DNA of 64,000 nucleotides from an uncultured Bacteroidales bacterium. GTDB taxonomy: Bacteria; Bacteroidota; Bacteroidia; Bacteroidales; CAIXZF01. Every line of letters starts with the position of its first letter. Position 1 is the stretch's first letter. The position numbers and the translations under genes are program-made. Positions 48,516 through 58,305 of this stretch are shown in pieces. The notes under the pieces were generated by a model. The model did no database searches and had not been told where the DNA came from. It was given only the letters and a program-made list of their open reading frames with translations. The stretch spans positions 62,001 through 126,000 of the forward strand of contig CAIXZF010000072.1 of NCBI GenBank assembly GCA_903923925.1. Reading direction: 5' to 3'.

Positions 48516-48619
48516 ATTCAAATTGAGCCGCTCCACCGCTTAAGACTGACCGACAAATTTCAGTATTCGCCTACAATATCCTTGAACAGAACCATAATTA
48601 TTGGAGGCATTTCATTGAT

Positions 48620-48681
48620 GCCCTACGGGCAAAAGCCTGTATTGAATGCCGCGTTTCTATTGGCATTAAAGCCCTACGGGC
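48620..48681. repeat. Two GCCCTACGGGC hairpins (48620-48630 and 48671-48681)
   Basis: Exact duplicate palindromes, GCCC-TAC-GGGC. Confidence 0.8.
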
Positions 48682-48757
48682 TAAGTGAGGAATGCCGGCT
48701 AAGTCAGGCTATGTCAGGAATGAGCATTTCTACGGGCTATCCAGAAGTGCGGTTTCC

Positions 48758-48829
48758 TTCTCCGTCAGGAGATTAATGCCAATAGAAACATGGAAACCAA
48801 TACGTAATTTTTCTCCGTAGGAGATTAAT
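48758..48829 (-). repeat. TTCTCCGTCAGGAGATTAATG / TTCTCCGTAGGAGATTAAT hairpin repeats (48758-48777 and 48811-48829)
   Basis: Inverted relatives of the 27347/27398 repeat. Confidence 0.8.
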
Positions 48830-49024
48830 AAAATTGGGTTGGTGGCTAAAATGGAGGAAAATAATTACAGCCATGGGATATATCTTTACGAAGTCAGGAA
48901 ATACCACCAATATGTAATTCTCTTACAGTAAAGACTTCAAATTCAATTAGGTGATCTTTCAATGGTTTCGTTAAATTCTTTTTCTCCTTGAGGAGGAGGT
49001 GTGCCAGAGACTGGGATTGAAGCA

Positions 49025-52000
49025 TCAATCTCTGTCCTTAATTAAATTCACTAATTCTGCCATGGAAAGCTTGCCAGATTGGTCGCTGCCTTCGAGCAGT
49101 GAGTCAGCCAGGTCGCGTTTGGTATTGTGCAACTTGATAATTTTCTCTTCAATAGTGTTCTGAGCAACTAATCTGTAAATTGTAACCGGCCGCATTTGCC
49201 CGATTCGGTGAGCACGGTCGGAGGCCTGGTCTTCAACGGCTGGGTTCCACCACGGATCGAGGTGAATAACATAATCGGCTGCAGTTAGGTTCAGTCCCAG
49301 CCCTCCCGCTTTTAGGCTGATCAGGAATAGGTCACCTTCTCCTCCCTGGAATTTTTTAACACTCTTTTCCCGATCAGGGAGAGAACTTGAACCATCTAAA
49401 TATTGGTAACTAATACCCAGCTTATCAAGTGCCTGGCGAACCAATGTAAGATGCGTTACAAACTGACTAAATACCAGCGCTTTATGTTTATTTTCGATCA
49501 ACTCAGCTACAATGTCAAGAAAGGTTGAAAGTTTAGAAGAACTGATATTGATCAGCGGATTAACAATAGCCGGGTTACAACATGCTTGTCGTAGCCGGGT
49601 GATTTCTGCTAATGCTTTCAAATGTTTTGCCCCTTGCTGTCCGGAATCGTTTTCTAAGTTAGCTATTGCCTGGCGCCTTAAGGCTTCGTAAAATGCCATT
49701 TCTTCGGTACTTAGTTCCACTTTGCGAATAACTTCTGTCTTTGCAGGTAATTCGTCGAGAACTGATGATTTTGTACGTCGCAAAATAAATGGGGCAATTA
49801 ACTTTTTCAGGTGTTTGCGGGCAAGATCATTATCGGGTTTAATATATGTATCTGTAAAATGAGAGAGAGAACCCAGCAATCCCGGGTTGATAAAGTTAAA
49901 TAAATTCCAGATCTCTCCCAGGTGGTTCTGAATCGGGGTTCCTGTAAGTACCATTCTGAAAGGGGCTTGCAGTTGCATGGCGGCTTTCGAGGTTTTTGTA
50001 TTGTAATTTTTTATAGTATGCGCTTCATCAAGCACTATTGAGGCAAAAGTGGTTTGTGAAAAGGCTTTTTCCTCTGATTGCAGCAGCCCATAGGAAGTTA
50101 TCAGCAGATCTCCCGCTTCAAGAGTATTCAGTATCTGTTCGCGGTTTCCGCTTGAAAGTGTTTTCACTTTCAGCCCGGGAGCAAATTTTGCAGTTTCACT
50201 CATCCAGTTGTGTATCACAGAAACCGGGCAAATTACTAAAGCCGCCCCGCTTTGAGCGCGATGCAGCAATACAGCCAGCGCTTGAATAGTTTTCCCTAAT
50301 CCCATATCATCAGAAAGACATGCCCCAGCATCCCATTCTGCGAGTCGGGTTAGCCATCGGAATCCCTCTTCCTGATAGGGGCGGAGGTCGGCCTGAAGGT
50401 TGGCAGGTAGCAGAATATCAGCATTTTGAACTGAAGTTAGTCGCTGCTGAAATTCTTTCCATAATTTGTCGGTTTTCAAATTTTCTGCTTCATCAAAGAA
50501 ATCGCCTAAGGCTACAGAGGCAAATTTATTGATCTGAATACCATTTTTACCGGAGGTTGAAAAGGTCCGCAATTCATCCAGCTGTTTTTTCAAACGCTCA
50601 CTCAATGCCAGAAATTCGCCATTTTTTAACTCTATAAAGCGGGTATACCCCTTCTCTGTGAGTTGAAGCAATTGTTGGATTGTAAGCACTGTATCTTCGT
50701 CAACTTTCAATTCTCCCTGTAATTCGAACCAATTTGATTGAGTTTTTATCTTTAAATTCAGGTTGCTGAAATTTACTGTGCCTTTAATTTTGTAGCGTTC
50801 TCCTTCAGGCCATTCAACAACACATTTATCAAGATGTGCAGACAGAATGTCCAATAGGTTAAGCGAGTCCAAGGGGTTGCCGAAAGCAATTAAATCGTCA
50901 GTTATGTCTATACTTTCGAGCGCTTGTATATTTTCCAAAAGCTCATTTGCAAACGCTGATTCTCTTTCCAGATCGCGGCTTACCTGAAGTTGTACGCCTT
51001 TTTCATTGGCAATTAAGGTTTTGCCGCCTTTGCCTGGTTTACAATACGGTGGGTGGCTGCCAAAAGGTTTTGCAAACAATTCAGCCTTCAGCCCTTGACC
51101 CATTGGAAGCAACTGAACCCGGATACGCGAATCAGCCGACACTTTTTTAACATTCGAATGCTCTGAAACCGACAAATCGGAATGAACCATAAAATGTGAA
51201 CTGAAGTTACCCAGAACCTGCATCAGTTTTTCTTTTCCTTGCTCAGGAACAGTAATTTTTTGTTGTTTAATAGCTTCAATAACTGTTCGTTGCTGTATTG
51301 TTAAATCATAAATTTTGTAGCGCGTATTGGTCTCTTTAACAATATGCAGGTTTTCAGAAGCATCATCAATATCGGTAGACAAAGTAAAGCCTTTCGGGAT
51401 TTTAGTTACCCTCAATATAGGTTGTGCCGCAATTAGTTCAATCGGAAGATCATTCGTCCCTTCAAGGAAAACATAAGGATGCCCAACCAGCTCCTTTAGT
51501 GCTGAAGAAGGTAATATGTATTCTTCAGCCCCATAATAACCAGTGGAATACCTTACCATATTTGCCACATGGGAATCTTGCTGAGTCATTCCGTCCACCT
51601 TTCCATAACTGAAAGTTTTAAGTGCAATATTTCTTCCCGACGACCACAAGCCTTTTGCAGTGCGGGTTTGCAAAACCGGCTGAATATTCAGTCGTTTAAA
51701 ACTCACGTAATAAACTACCCTGTACTTTCCCTGTTCGTCTTTTCCTGTTGAGTTACTTTTTCCCGTATTGATTGAAAGAAAGGCATTAAGGGCTTTTTCC
51801 CATTCTTCCTGCCTGGAAATATGCGATAGTATTGGTTCGAATTCGAAATGCCCTGCAACTTTTTCATACAAGGCTTGAGATTCTTTATTGCCAAGCCATT
51901 GCTTTAAAATATATGCGCCTTCGTAAGCTAACAAACGATAACCATTTGAATATGCCTTGTTAACTTTTACAAATACATCCATTAAAATACTGTTATCAAC

Positions 52001-53089
52001 TTTAATATCAACAAGATACAATGTTAGAAAGTTAATCAGGAAGAAATAATCTTCGTTTGTTGTAAAAAGATTAGCTTTAAGTTGCAGACCAGATATTATC
52101 AGTTTCTCTTTGTCGTTGAAATAATAATTCAGAACAGCTTGGGGAATCTCGTCTTCAGTTTTATAATTTTTTTTGTGTATGAAAACATCGATTTTCTGGA
52201 AAATGGGGGCAGATTCTTCGGGGGTTGCTTGCAGCAGGGCAACAAGGTGATAAAATGCGTCAAAAAGATTACTTGGTAACTGTGTCCCTCTTTCAAACGA
52301 ACGTTGTGCTTTTAGGCCCTTTTCAAATTGTATTAATGCTGGCTTAATAGTATTGATTTGTAGTAAACCAATTGCTGTCATAAAATGATTAGCAATCTCA
52401 TTTTTGCTCACTGAAAGTGCTTCGCTAATATTTCCAAGATGGAAATTGTGCTGAGCTTCTATACTTGGTAATAGCACAGCGTTTAAAGGCGTTACTTTCG
52501 TTTTTATTTTCTCAAGATATTGACGTAAGCCCTCAATTGGTAATAAACCAGAAAAATGTGAATTAGCTTTAAATATAAGTAATTGTTTGATAATACGAAT
52601 GTTAATCATTGAGAAATGATCTGTATATGCTTCATTTTCAAGCAAAGAAGTCATTGTATCGCTCAATTCGGGAAAACCATATAAGAGAAATCTGTTCTCT
52701 GCTTCCGCAAATTTTGTTTTATCGAAAAGCAGGCTGTACAAGAAGTCCTTCAGGTTTCGGATTAATGTATAACCCAAATAATAGGTTTTAAATCTATTTA
52801 AAGCGGCCTCCCATTCCAGAGAATAATTATTTTTTTGAGGAAGTATATAGATCAGAAATTCAGGAATAACGGAATAAGAACTGCTATTGGAAGATTTTGT
52901 TAAAATGCCATTAATGTATGCATTTTCTAAATGCTTTGAAATTTTTGTAGTCGATAATATAGTTTTCCAGGATATTGCTATTGGAAAGCTATAATAATTA
53001 ATATCATCAGCCATAAACGCTGCAACATGAATTACATACAGCTCAGCTTCAGATAGCGAATTGTAATAATCAGCCAGTTTTTGATTCAT
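49025..53089 (-). CDS. SNF2-family DEAD/DEAH-box helicase
   Basis: 1354 aa; 'CLSDDMGLGKTIQALAVL', 'ILDEAH' type box 'VLDEAHTIKN', 'LISLKAGGLGLNLTAADYVIHLDPWWNPAVEDQASDRAHRIGQ'. Confidence 0.95.
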   Translation of the reverse strand: MNQKLADYYNSLSEAELYVIHVAAFMADDINYYSFPIAISWKTILSTTKISKHLENAYINGILTKSSNSSSYSVIPEFLIYILPQKNNYSLEWEAALNRFKTYYLGYTLIRNLKDFLYSLLFDKTKFAEAENRFLLYGFPELSDTMTSLLENEAYTDHFSMINIRIIKQLLIFKANSHFSGLLPIEGLRQYLEKIKTKVTPLNAVLLPSIEAQHNFHLGNISEALSVSKNEIANHFMTAIGLLQINTIKPALIQFEKGLKAQRSFERGTQLPSNLFDAFYHLVALLQATPEESAPIFQKIDVFIHKKNYKTEDEIPQAVLNYYFNDKEKLIISGLQLKANLFTTNEDYFFLINFLTLYLVDIKVDNSILMDVFVKVNKAYSNGYRLLAYEGAYILKQWLGNKESQALYEKVAGHFEFEPILSHISRQEEWEKALNAFLSINTGKSNSTGKDEQGKYRVVYYVSFKRLNIQPVLQTRTAKGLWSSGRNIALKTFSYGKVDGMTQQDSHVANMVRYSTGYYGAEEYILPSSALKELVGHPYVFLEGTNDLPIELIAAQPILRVTKIPKGFTLSTDIDDASENLHIVKETNTRYKIYDLTIQQRTVIEAIKQQKITVPEQGKEKLMQVLGNFSSHFMVHSDLSVSEHSNVKKVSADSRIRVQLLPMGQGLKAELFAKPFGSHPPYCKPGKGGKTLIANEKGVQLQVSRDLERESAFANELLENIQALESIDITDDLIAFGNPLDSLNLLDILSAHLDKCVVEWPEGERYKIKGTVNFSNLNLKIKTQSNWFELQGELKVDEDTVLTIQQLLQLTEKGYTRFIELKNGEFLALSERLKKQLDELRTFSTSGKNGIQINKFASVALGDFFDEAENLKTDKLWKEFQQRLTSVQNADILLPANLQADLRPYQEEGFRWLTRLAEWDAGACLSDDMGLGKTIQALAVLLHRAQSGAALVICPVSVIHNWMSETAKFAPGLKVKTLSSGNREQILNTLEAGDLLITSYGLLQSEEKAFSQTTFASIVLDEAHTIKNYNTKTSKAAMQLQAPFRMVLTGTPIQNHLGEIWNLFNFINPGLLGSLSHFTDTYIKPDNDLARKHLKKLIAPFILRRTKSSVLDELPAKTEVIRKVELSTEEMAFYEALRRQAIANLENDSGQQGAKHLKALAEITRLRQACCNPAIVNPLINISSSKLSTFLDIVAELIENKHKALVFSQFVTHLTLVRQALDKLGISYQYLDGSSSLPDREKSVKKFQGGEGDLFLISLKAGGLGLNLTAADYVIHLDPWWNPAVEDQASDRAHRIGQMRPVTIYRLVAQNTIEEKIIKLHNTKRDLADSLLEGSDQSGKLSMAELVNLIKDRD

Positions 53090-53242
53090 ATAGGAATGAA
53101 TTATAGAGGATAGAAAGCAAATGTAAAAATTGCTATCGGATTACTGAAATATGTAATAAATATTTGGTAAAACTGTATGAAAAAAGTTTGGCATGATTTT
53201 CTCAATTGCTTAACAACCAGCATCGCCAATCAAAAGAAGGTA

Positions 53243-53277
53243 AAAAAAAGCCAGCTTTTTAGAGCTGGCTTTTTTTA
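53243..53277 (-). terminator. Rho-independent, bidirectional-type terminator
   Basis: AAAAAAAGCCAGCTTTTTAGAGCTGGCTTTTTTT directly downstream of the C25 gene. Confidence 0.88.
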
Positions 53278-53291
53278 CAGTTTTAATACTA

Positions 53292-56200
53292 TCAGTTTAC
53301 CATAAACCTCTTGTTTATGCTTTGTTTTTTACCGTCAACATTCAGGTAATAAATTCCGGTAGCGGCTTTGCCCAAATCAATTTTCAGATCCAGCCTTCCG
53401 TTTACATTTAACTGCTTGTTTTCATAAACAAGCATTCCCAGTGTATTTACAACCTTGATGTTCAAAATATCATCAGATATGGTGTTGATGCTCAAGGTAA
53501 AGATTCCACTATTTGGATTTGGATATATCTCGTAGCTATTACTGCTTGATTGCTCATTAATTCCTGCACAAGGATCAACATAAATTGTAGCAGTAGCATT
53601 ATTTGTGCAAGCACCAGCATTAAAGGTATAGGTAACAGCTGTAGTTCCAACGCCTGCAACAGTGGGGTTAAAAATGTTATTGCTGATTCCAGTTCCACTG
53701 TATGTTCCGCCAACTGGTGTGCCTCCGGATAAGGTGTATCCAGCCCATGTTAAACACGCAGGAGTGAGCGTTGGAAGGCTTACATTCGGTATCTGGTTAA
53801 CTGTAATTGTTACAGTTGACGTTGCAGGAACCAAACTACTGTCTTTTACTGTAACAGAATATGTTGTAGTAGCAGAAGGATTTGCAAAAGGATTTGCGAT
53901 ATTGGTAAAGTTCAAGCCTGTTGCTGGTGTCCATAAATACGTATATGGAGGAGTACCACCAGTAACTGTTGCATTAAGTTGTGTAGTTGTTCCAATACAA
54001 ATTGAATTCGACATTGCCGTTGCTACAGCAGATAAAGGCTGTGTACCAATTGAAACAGGAGGGAAGAGAATATAGTCAACCCATGCACAATCACTTCCAC
54101 CGATCTGGCTGCCATCTTTCATATACCTCCATTTAAAAGTATGTGAACCTGCCGGAACCTGGTAAACAACTCTGCCCCAGCTAACAGTGCCTGCCCATGA
54201 ACCAACTTTGGTTGCATCAATATAAAACTCAAGGTAATCATAACCGCTTTCAGATGAAACCTTGCGATAAAAAGAGATAGAGTCGTTCATTAAAACATTC
54301 ATTGAAATGTGGAAGTCATTCCAGCCACTGTTCGGAATAGCACCTGATTTTGCACAATATATGCCCTCATACGGTCCTGCATTCGAAATTATCCAATCAT
54401 TGGATCCAGTGCTTGTTGAATGCGATTTCTGCCAGTCGAATTTCAGGAAGTTCCCTGTTTCCCAGTCTTCAGAAACAAGTCCGATAGTTTGGAAGAATAC
54501 CTTATTCGCTGAATAATTACCTGCAACAGCATCATAGGTAAACATTACATTGTTCCCAATATTCGCTAAAGGGGAAACTTCAACATTAAATGTAGCAGAA
54601 ACTGTTGACCCTGTGGAAATGGTGTTAAGACCTATCGGACTGTTTGTAATTGTAACCAATGGATCAGTTGTTACCAGGGTGGCTAAAACATTTACAGCAT
54701 CGCAATTTCCATTATTTTTGGTCTGCAATGTTATTGTTGCTGTTTCGCCAGGATCCAGACGACCGTTATTGTTACCTGTTGGATCGAGAATGGTAACAGC
54801 ACCAACAGCTAATGCTGGAGCATTTAACAGGAGATTGAAACTACTTGTCCAAACCACAGTACCATTTGTAGCAGAAACTGTAAAATGTGCAAAATGGCCA
54901 TCTTCAACATTATCTGCCACTGTTAATGCGAATCCGTTTGCAACAGAAACAATTGCATTAGCAGCAATATCTCCATAATTTTCCGTTGCATCTGTAATTG
55001 TAACATTTGCATCGGTGCTTTGTATTGTTACAACAACATTACTGGCAAGAGCAATTCCTACATTTTTCAGATCAATAGTCAGGTTGATATTTTCGCCATA
55101 ATCGGCTTTGCTATTGTTATTTCCTGTGGGATCATTAACTGCAACAGCATTTTTGATTACATAAGGACCGGCAGGTGGTATAACCTGTACATCTCCCTCG
55201 TAACGTAAGTAATTCTGCAAAGTAACAACTACATGGATATAATCAGGAGGCAGTTGGTTACCAGGAATAGTAATAGTGGTTGGTACTCCAACTCCAAGCC
55301 CGGTTCCAGTGCCAAGAATTTGTCCGTTTAATGAAAGGCAAATAAGTGCTCCGAGATTTGCGGAAACATCGAAACTTGTTACACCGGTAAATATTACCGG
55401 AGCATGAGCAACTGTAAGAGATTGAGGTACCTCTGAATAAACATTTAAGAATGCATCTCCATGATGGTGGAAAAGATTGTATGTAACTTCCTTATTTGTT
55501 GTATTGTATGGCCATGAAGATTGCTCCAGGAAGAATTTTCCTGCGGCATTTCCAAAAGCAGGAAGGATTCCTCTTTCTGCGGGAGTTGAGCCATAGGCAG
55601 GCATAAAGTCGGGCCACAGATTGTCGTAAACGCCCCAGATATAAGCATCATTCACAAAAGAATAACTTACTTCGGAAGCTGCAATAAGTCCAAGTGCTCC
55701 GGAAGCATGTCCGTTAGCAGTATGTCTGTGGAATTTCTCTGCAAAAACTTCACTGCTATAATTATATTTTCCTGTAAGACAGTTAACAGACATTATGAAG
55801 CTAAGGTCTGTATTGGTTAAGCCATCAATGTCAGAACTAACATAGGATGGTTCGCCCCAACCGGTTTCCATACCATGATCGCGGTGTTGAAGCATAAAAG
55901 AACCGGCATTGATAGCAGTGTTGATCTGGGCAGCATTTCCGCCGGTCCAGTTGCTTAATCCCTGAGGCGTGGTAGGTATATAATTTAATCCTGTTGGACC
56001 GAAATAGCTTACTACTGTTGAAGTATTTGTTGCTGTTGACCATGGATCAACAGCTGGATTTCCTATATAAACAGCATTGATCCTTACAGGGGTTTTGCCA
56101 AGGTGATTCGCCCAGAATCCACCGATTACTTCAGAACAAAGCTGGAACCAGCGTTCTGTCTGCCAGCCGAGTGCAGAAATAGGATGGGAGTAAAAGTATG

Positions 56201-57362
56201 GTGATGTAGGAGGATTTTTCTCATAATTCATGAATTTATGAATCATAACCTCTAGCTGAGTTTCATTCTGTGCTGTAATTCTTGCCATTACAATATCAGG
56301 CATACTGTTACCATCAACATCTCCGTAAATATTATCTGACACGCAATAGGCATCCCAGATAGGAGAAGTAATAGTATTGCTGGCATTTGTGCCATAATCA
56401 CCTAAAATAAGAATAGCAACCGGTGGGATAGACCAGGTAGCATAGGCATTATTGATGTAGTTTTCAATTATTAATTCAGTATTTCCACCAATATCAGCTA
56501 AAGTCTTCTTGCCGGTTATAATCCCCTGACGGGTTCTGAATTTGATGATGGTATCAGCCCATGCCTGAAAAATTGGATCATTAGGAGTAATAATCAGGTA
56601 CTCAAATCCTACATCTTCCGTGTTAACGGTAGTTTTATTGTAATTTACTGTTGGTAACACCTGAGGATTTAAAAGCAAATCTTCAAGAAGAGGATCAAAC
56701 CAACGGCTTCTTAAACGGGTTTCACCATAGGTTCCATTGCCACCATTAAGAGTAATGCGCACACGGATATCTTTGTAAACAATAAGGTCTTTTGTAACGG
56801 GATTGTACTGAAAAGGTGTAAATCCAAGCATCACCATATCTACTCCACGAATTTGAGTAGGTTTCGACATGCTCACTGCTGATTTGGGATATAAGGCGTT
56901 CTCGCCATAGATACTCATGTCTTTGTGGTATTCCAGGCCGTCTTCAGTTTCTTTGGGTATAGTAAAAGCAGGTCCAACTTCAACATTATGAATAACTTCT
57001 GACCTGCTGTCGATAATTTCAAGTGTTGCTTCTGCTCCTTCAGGAATTGCAATATACCTGCCAGTACCGGCAATATTGGGAGCTCCGGCATTGTTTGGCA
57101 GAAAAACGCCTGGTAATCCAATTGTTTTCATGGTCTTCCCTTCAAATTGCATATCCTCCATGTAAAATTCATCAACTGAAAATGTCAGCTGAATCATAGA
57201 AGTATTTTGCTGCTCAATATTGAACCCTCTTGGACCCCAGTTTCCAGAGTATTTTATTATCTGTTGCTGAGCAAACAAACTGTTCGAAACGCCGAAAAGG
57301 CAGAGAACAAGAACAGCATACAGGGATCCTGTAATTAGCGAAAAGCGTAGACCTTGCTTCAT
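53292..57362 (-). CDS. Gingipain-like C25 cysteine peptidase with T9SS type A sorting domain
   Basis: 1356 aa; 'FMLQHRDHGMETGWG' (His) and 'IMSVNCLTGKY' (Cys); C-terminal 'YEIYPNPNSGIFTLSINT...GIYYLNVDGKKQSINKRFMVN'. Confidence 0.93.
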   Translation of the reverse strand: MKQGLRFSLITGSLYAVLVLCLFGVSNSLFAQQQIIKYSGNWGPRGFNIEQQNTSMIQLTFSVDEFYMEDMQFEGKTMKTIGLPGVFLPNNAGAPNIAGTGRYIAIPEGAEATLEIIDSRSEVIHNVEVGPAFTIPKETEDGLEYHKDMSIYGENALYPKSAVSMSKPTQIRGVDMVMLGFTPFQYNPVTKDLIVYKDIRVRITLNGGNGTYGETRLRSRWFDPLLEDLLLNPQVLPTVNYNKTTVNTEDVGFEYLIITPNDPIFQAWADTIIKFRTRQGIITGKKTLADIGGNTELIIENYINNAYATWSIPPVAILILGDYGTNASNTITSPIWDAYCVSDNIYGDVDGNSMPDIVMARITAQNETQLEVMIHKFMNYEKNPPTSPYFYSHPISALGWQTERWFQLCSEVIGGFWANHLGKTPVRINAVYIGNPAVDPWSTATNTSTVVSYFGPTGLNYIPTTPQGLSNWTGGNAAQINTAINAGSFMLQHRDHGMETGWGEPSYVSSDIDGLTNTDLSFIMSVNCLTGKYNYSSEVFAEKFHRHTANGHASGALGLIAASEVSYSFVNDAYIWGVYDNLWPDFMPAYGSTPAERGILPAFGNAAGKFFLEQSSWPYNTTNKEVTYNLFHHHGDAFLNVYSEVPQSLTVAHAPVIFTGVTSFDVSANLGALICLSLNGQILGTGTGLGVGVPTTITIPGNQLPPDYIHVVVTLQNYLRYEGDVQVIPPAGPYVIKNAVAVNDPTGNNNSKADYGENINLTIDLKNVGIALASNVVVTIQSTDANVTITDATENYGDIAANAIVSVANGFALTVADNVEDGHFAHFTVSATNGTVVWTSSFNLLLNAPALAVGAVTILDPTGNNNGRLDPGETATITLQTKNNGNCDAVNVLATLVTTDPLVTITNSPIGLNTISTGSTVSATFNVEVSPLANIGNNVMFTYDAVAGNYSANKVFFQTIGLVSEDWETGNFLKFDWQKSHSTSTGSNDWIISNAGPYEGIYCAKSGAIPNSGWNDFHISMNVLMNDSISFYRKVSSESGYDYLEFYIDATKVGSWAGTVSWGRVVYQVPAGSHTFKWRYMKDGSQIGGSDCAWVDYILFPPVSIGTQPLSAVATAMSNSICIGTTTQLNATVTGGTPPYTYLWTPATGLNFTNIANPFANPSATTTYSVTVKDSSLVPATSTVTITVNQIPNVSLPTLTPACLTWAGYTLSGGTPVGGTYSGTGISNNIFNPTVAGVGTTAVTYTFNAGACTNNATATIYVDPCAGINEQSSSNSYEIYPNPNSGIFTLSINTISDDILNIKVVNTLGMLVYENKQLNVNGRLDLKIDLGKAATGIYYLNVDGKKQSINKRFMVN

Positions 57363-57516
57363 ATTAGATTTAAATTAAGTGAGTTAAACTACACAAAGAT
57401 AAGAAAATATTTTAAAAAGATTTGTCTGTACTCATATAACAAAAGCAAATTGAAATAAACCTCAATATTGTCACACAAAAAAAAATTATATCTTTATATC
57501 GTTCTAGTATATTTTT

Positions 57517-58275
57517 ATGATTACTTCAGTTATTATTGATGATGAACCTATGGCCAGGGAAACGCTTAAGAAAATGGTGGAACGCTATTTCTCTGATACG
57601 CTAACTGTAATAACCGCTGTAGATTCTGTGAAAGAAGGTGTATTTGCGATTTATCAACATCGTCCCGAACTTGTTTTTCTCGATATTGAAATGCCTGTTG
57701 AGAATGGTTTTCAGCTTTTTAAGTATTTCCAGACCATTGATTTCGAGGTGATTTTTACTACTGCGTATAAAAATTATACAATTGAGGCTATTAAAGTTTC
57801 TGCTTTACATTACCTGCTCAAGCCAATTAACTTTATTGATCTTAAAGAAGCTTTAAATCTTTTTCAGAAGCGACAGCTAAACACCAATTCTAATGAAAGG
57901 ATTGAGAAATTATTAAATACTCTTAATCCTGTCTCCGATTCTTACGGGAAGATTGCACTGCCCACTTTTGATGGCTTTCAGATGGAGAAGGTAAATCATA
58001 TTTTATATTGTGAAGCTGATCAGAACTACACAAAGATTTTTACTATTCGTGGTGATGTTGTCCTGATTTCAAAATCATTAGGGTTTATTGAAGAACAATT
58101 ACCGGTAGAGCTATTTTTCAGAGTGCATAAATCACACCTTGTGAATATGAATTTTGTGCGTACGTACAGTAAAGCTGGCGGTCACCATGTTATTCTGGAA
58201 AATGGAAAACGAATAGATGTGGCATCACGCCGTAACGAAGAATTTGTAAAGGCTTTGACAGGAAAAGGGCAATAA
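57517..58275 (+). CDS. LytTR-family response regulator
   Basis: 'SVIIDDEPMARETLKKMV', 'LVFLDIEMPVENGFQLF', C-terminal LytTR 'FFRVHKSHLVNMNFVRTY'. Confidence 0.94.
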   Translation: MITSVIIDDEPMARETLKKMVERYFSDTLTVITAVDSVKEGVFAIYQHRPELVFLDIEMPVENGFQLFKYFQTIDFEVIFTTAYKNYTIEAIKVSALHYLLKPINFIDLKEALNLFQKRQLNTNSNERIEKLLNTLNPVSDSYGKIALPTFDGFQMEKVNHILYCEADQNYTKIFTIRGDVVLISKSLGFIEEQLPVELFFRVHKSHLVNMNFVRTYSKAGGHHVILENGKRIDVASRRNEEFVKALTGKGQ

Positions 58276-58305
58276 AATCAAGTTTTTTACTATAGGAAAT
58301 GCTCA

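Noticed and set aside
48486-48776. 96-aa ORF as a gene
   Set aside because: Overlaps several hairpin repeats (CCCCTGG..CCAGGGG, GCCCTACGGGC x2) and has no recognisable domain; likely repeat-derived.
49025-53089. SNF2 helicase as part of a DISARM or other defence island
   Set aside because: No methylase, nuclease or PLD partner adjacent; flanked by repeats and a secreted protease.
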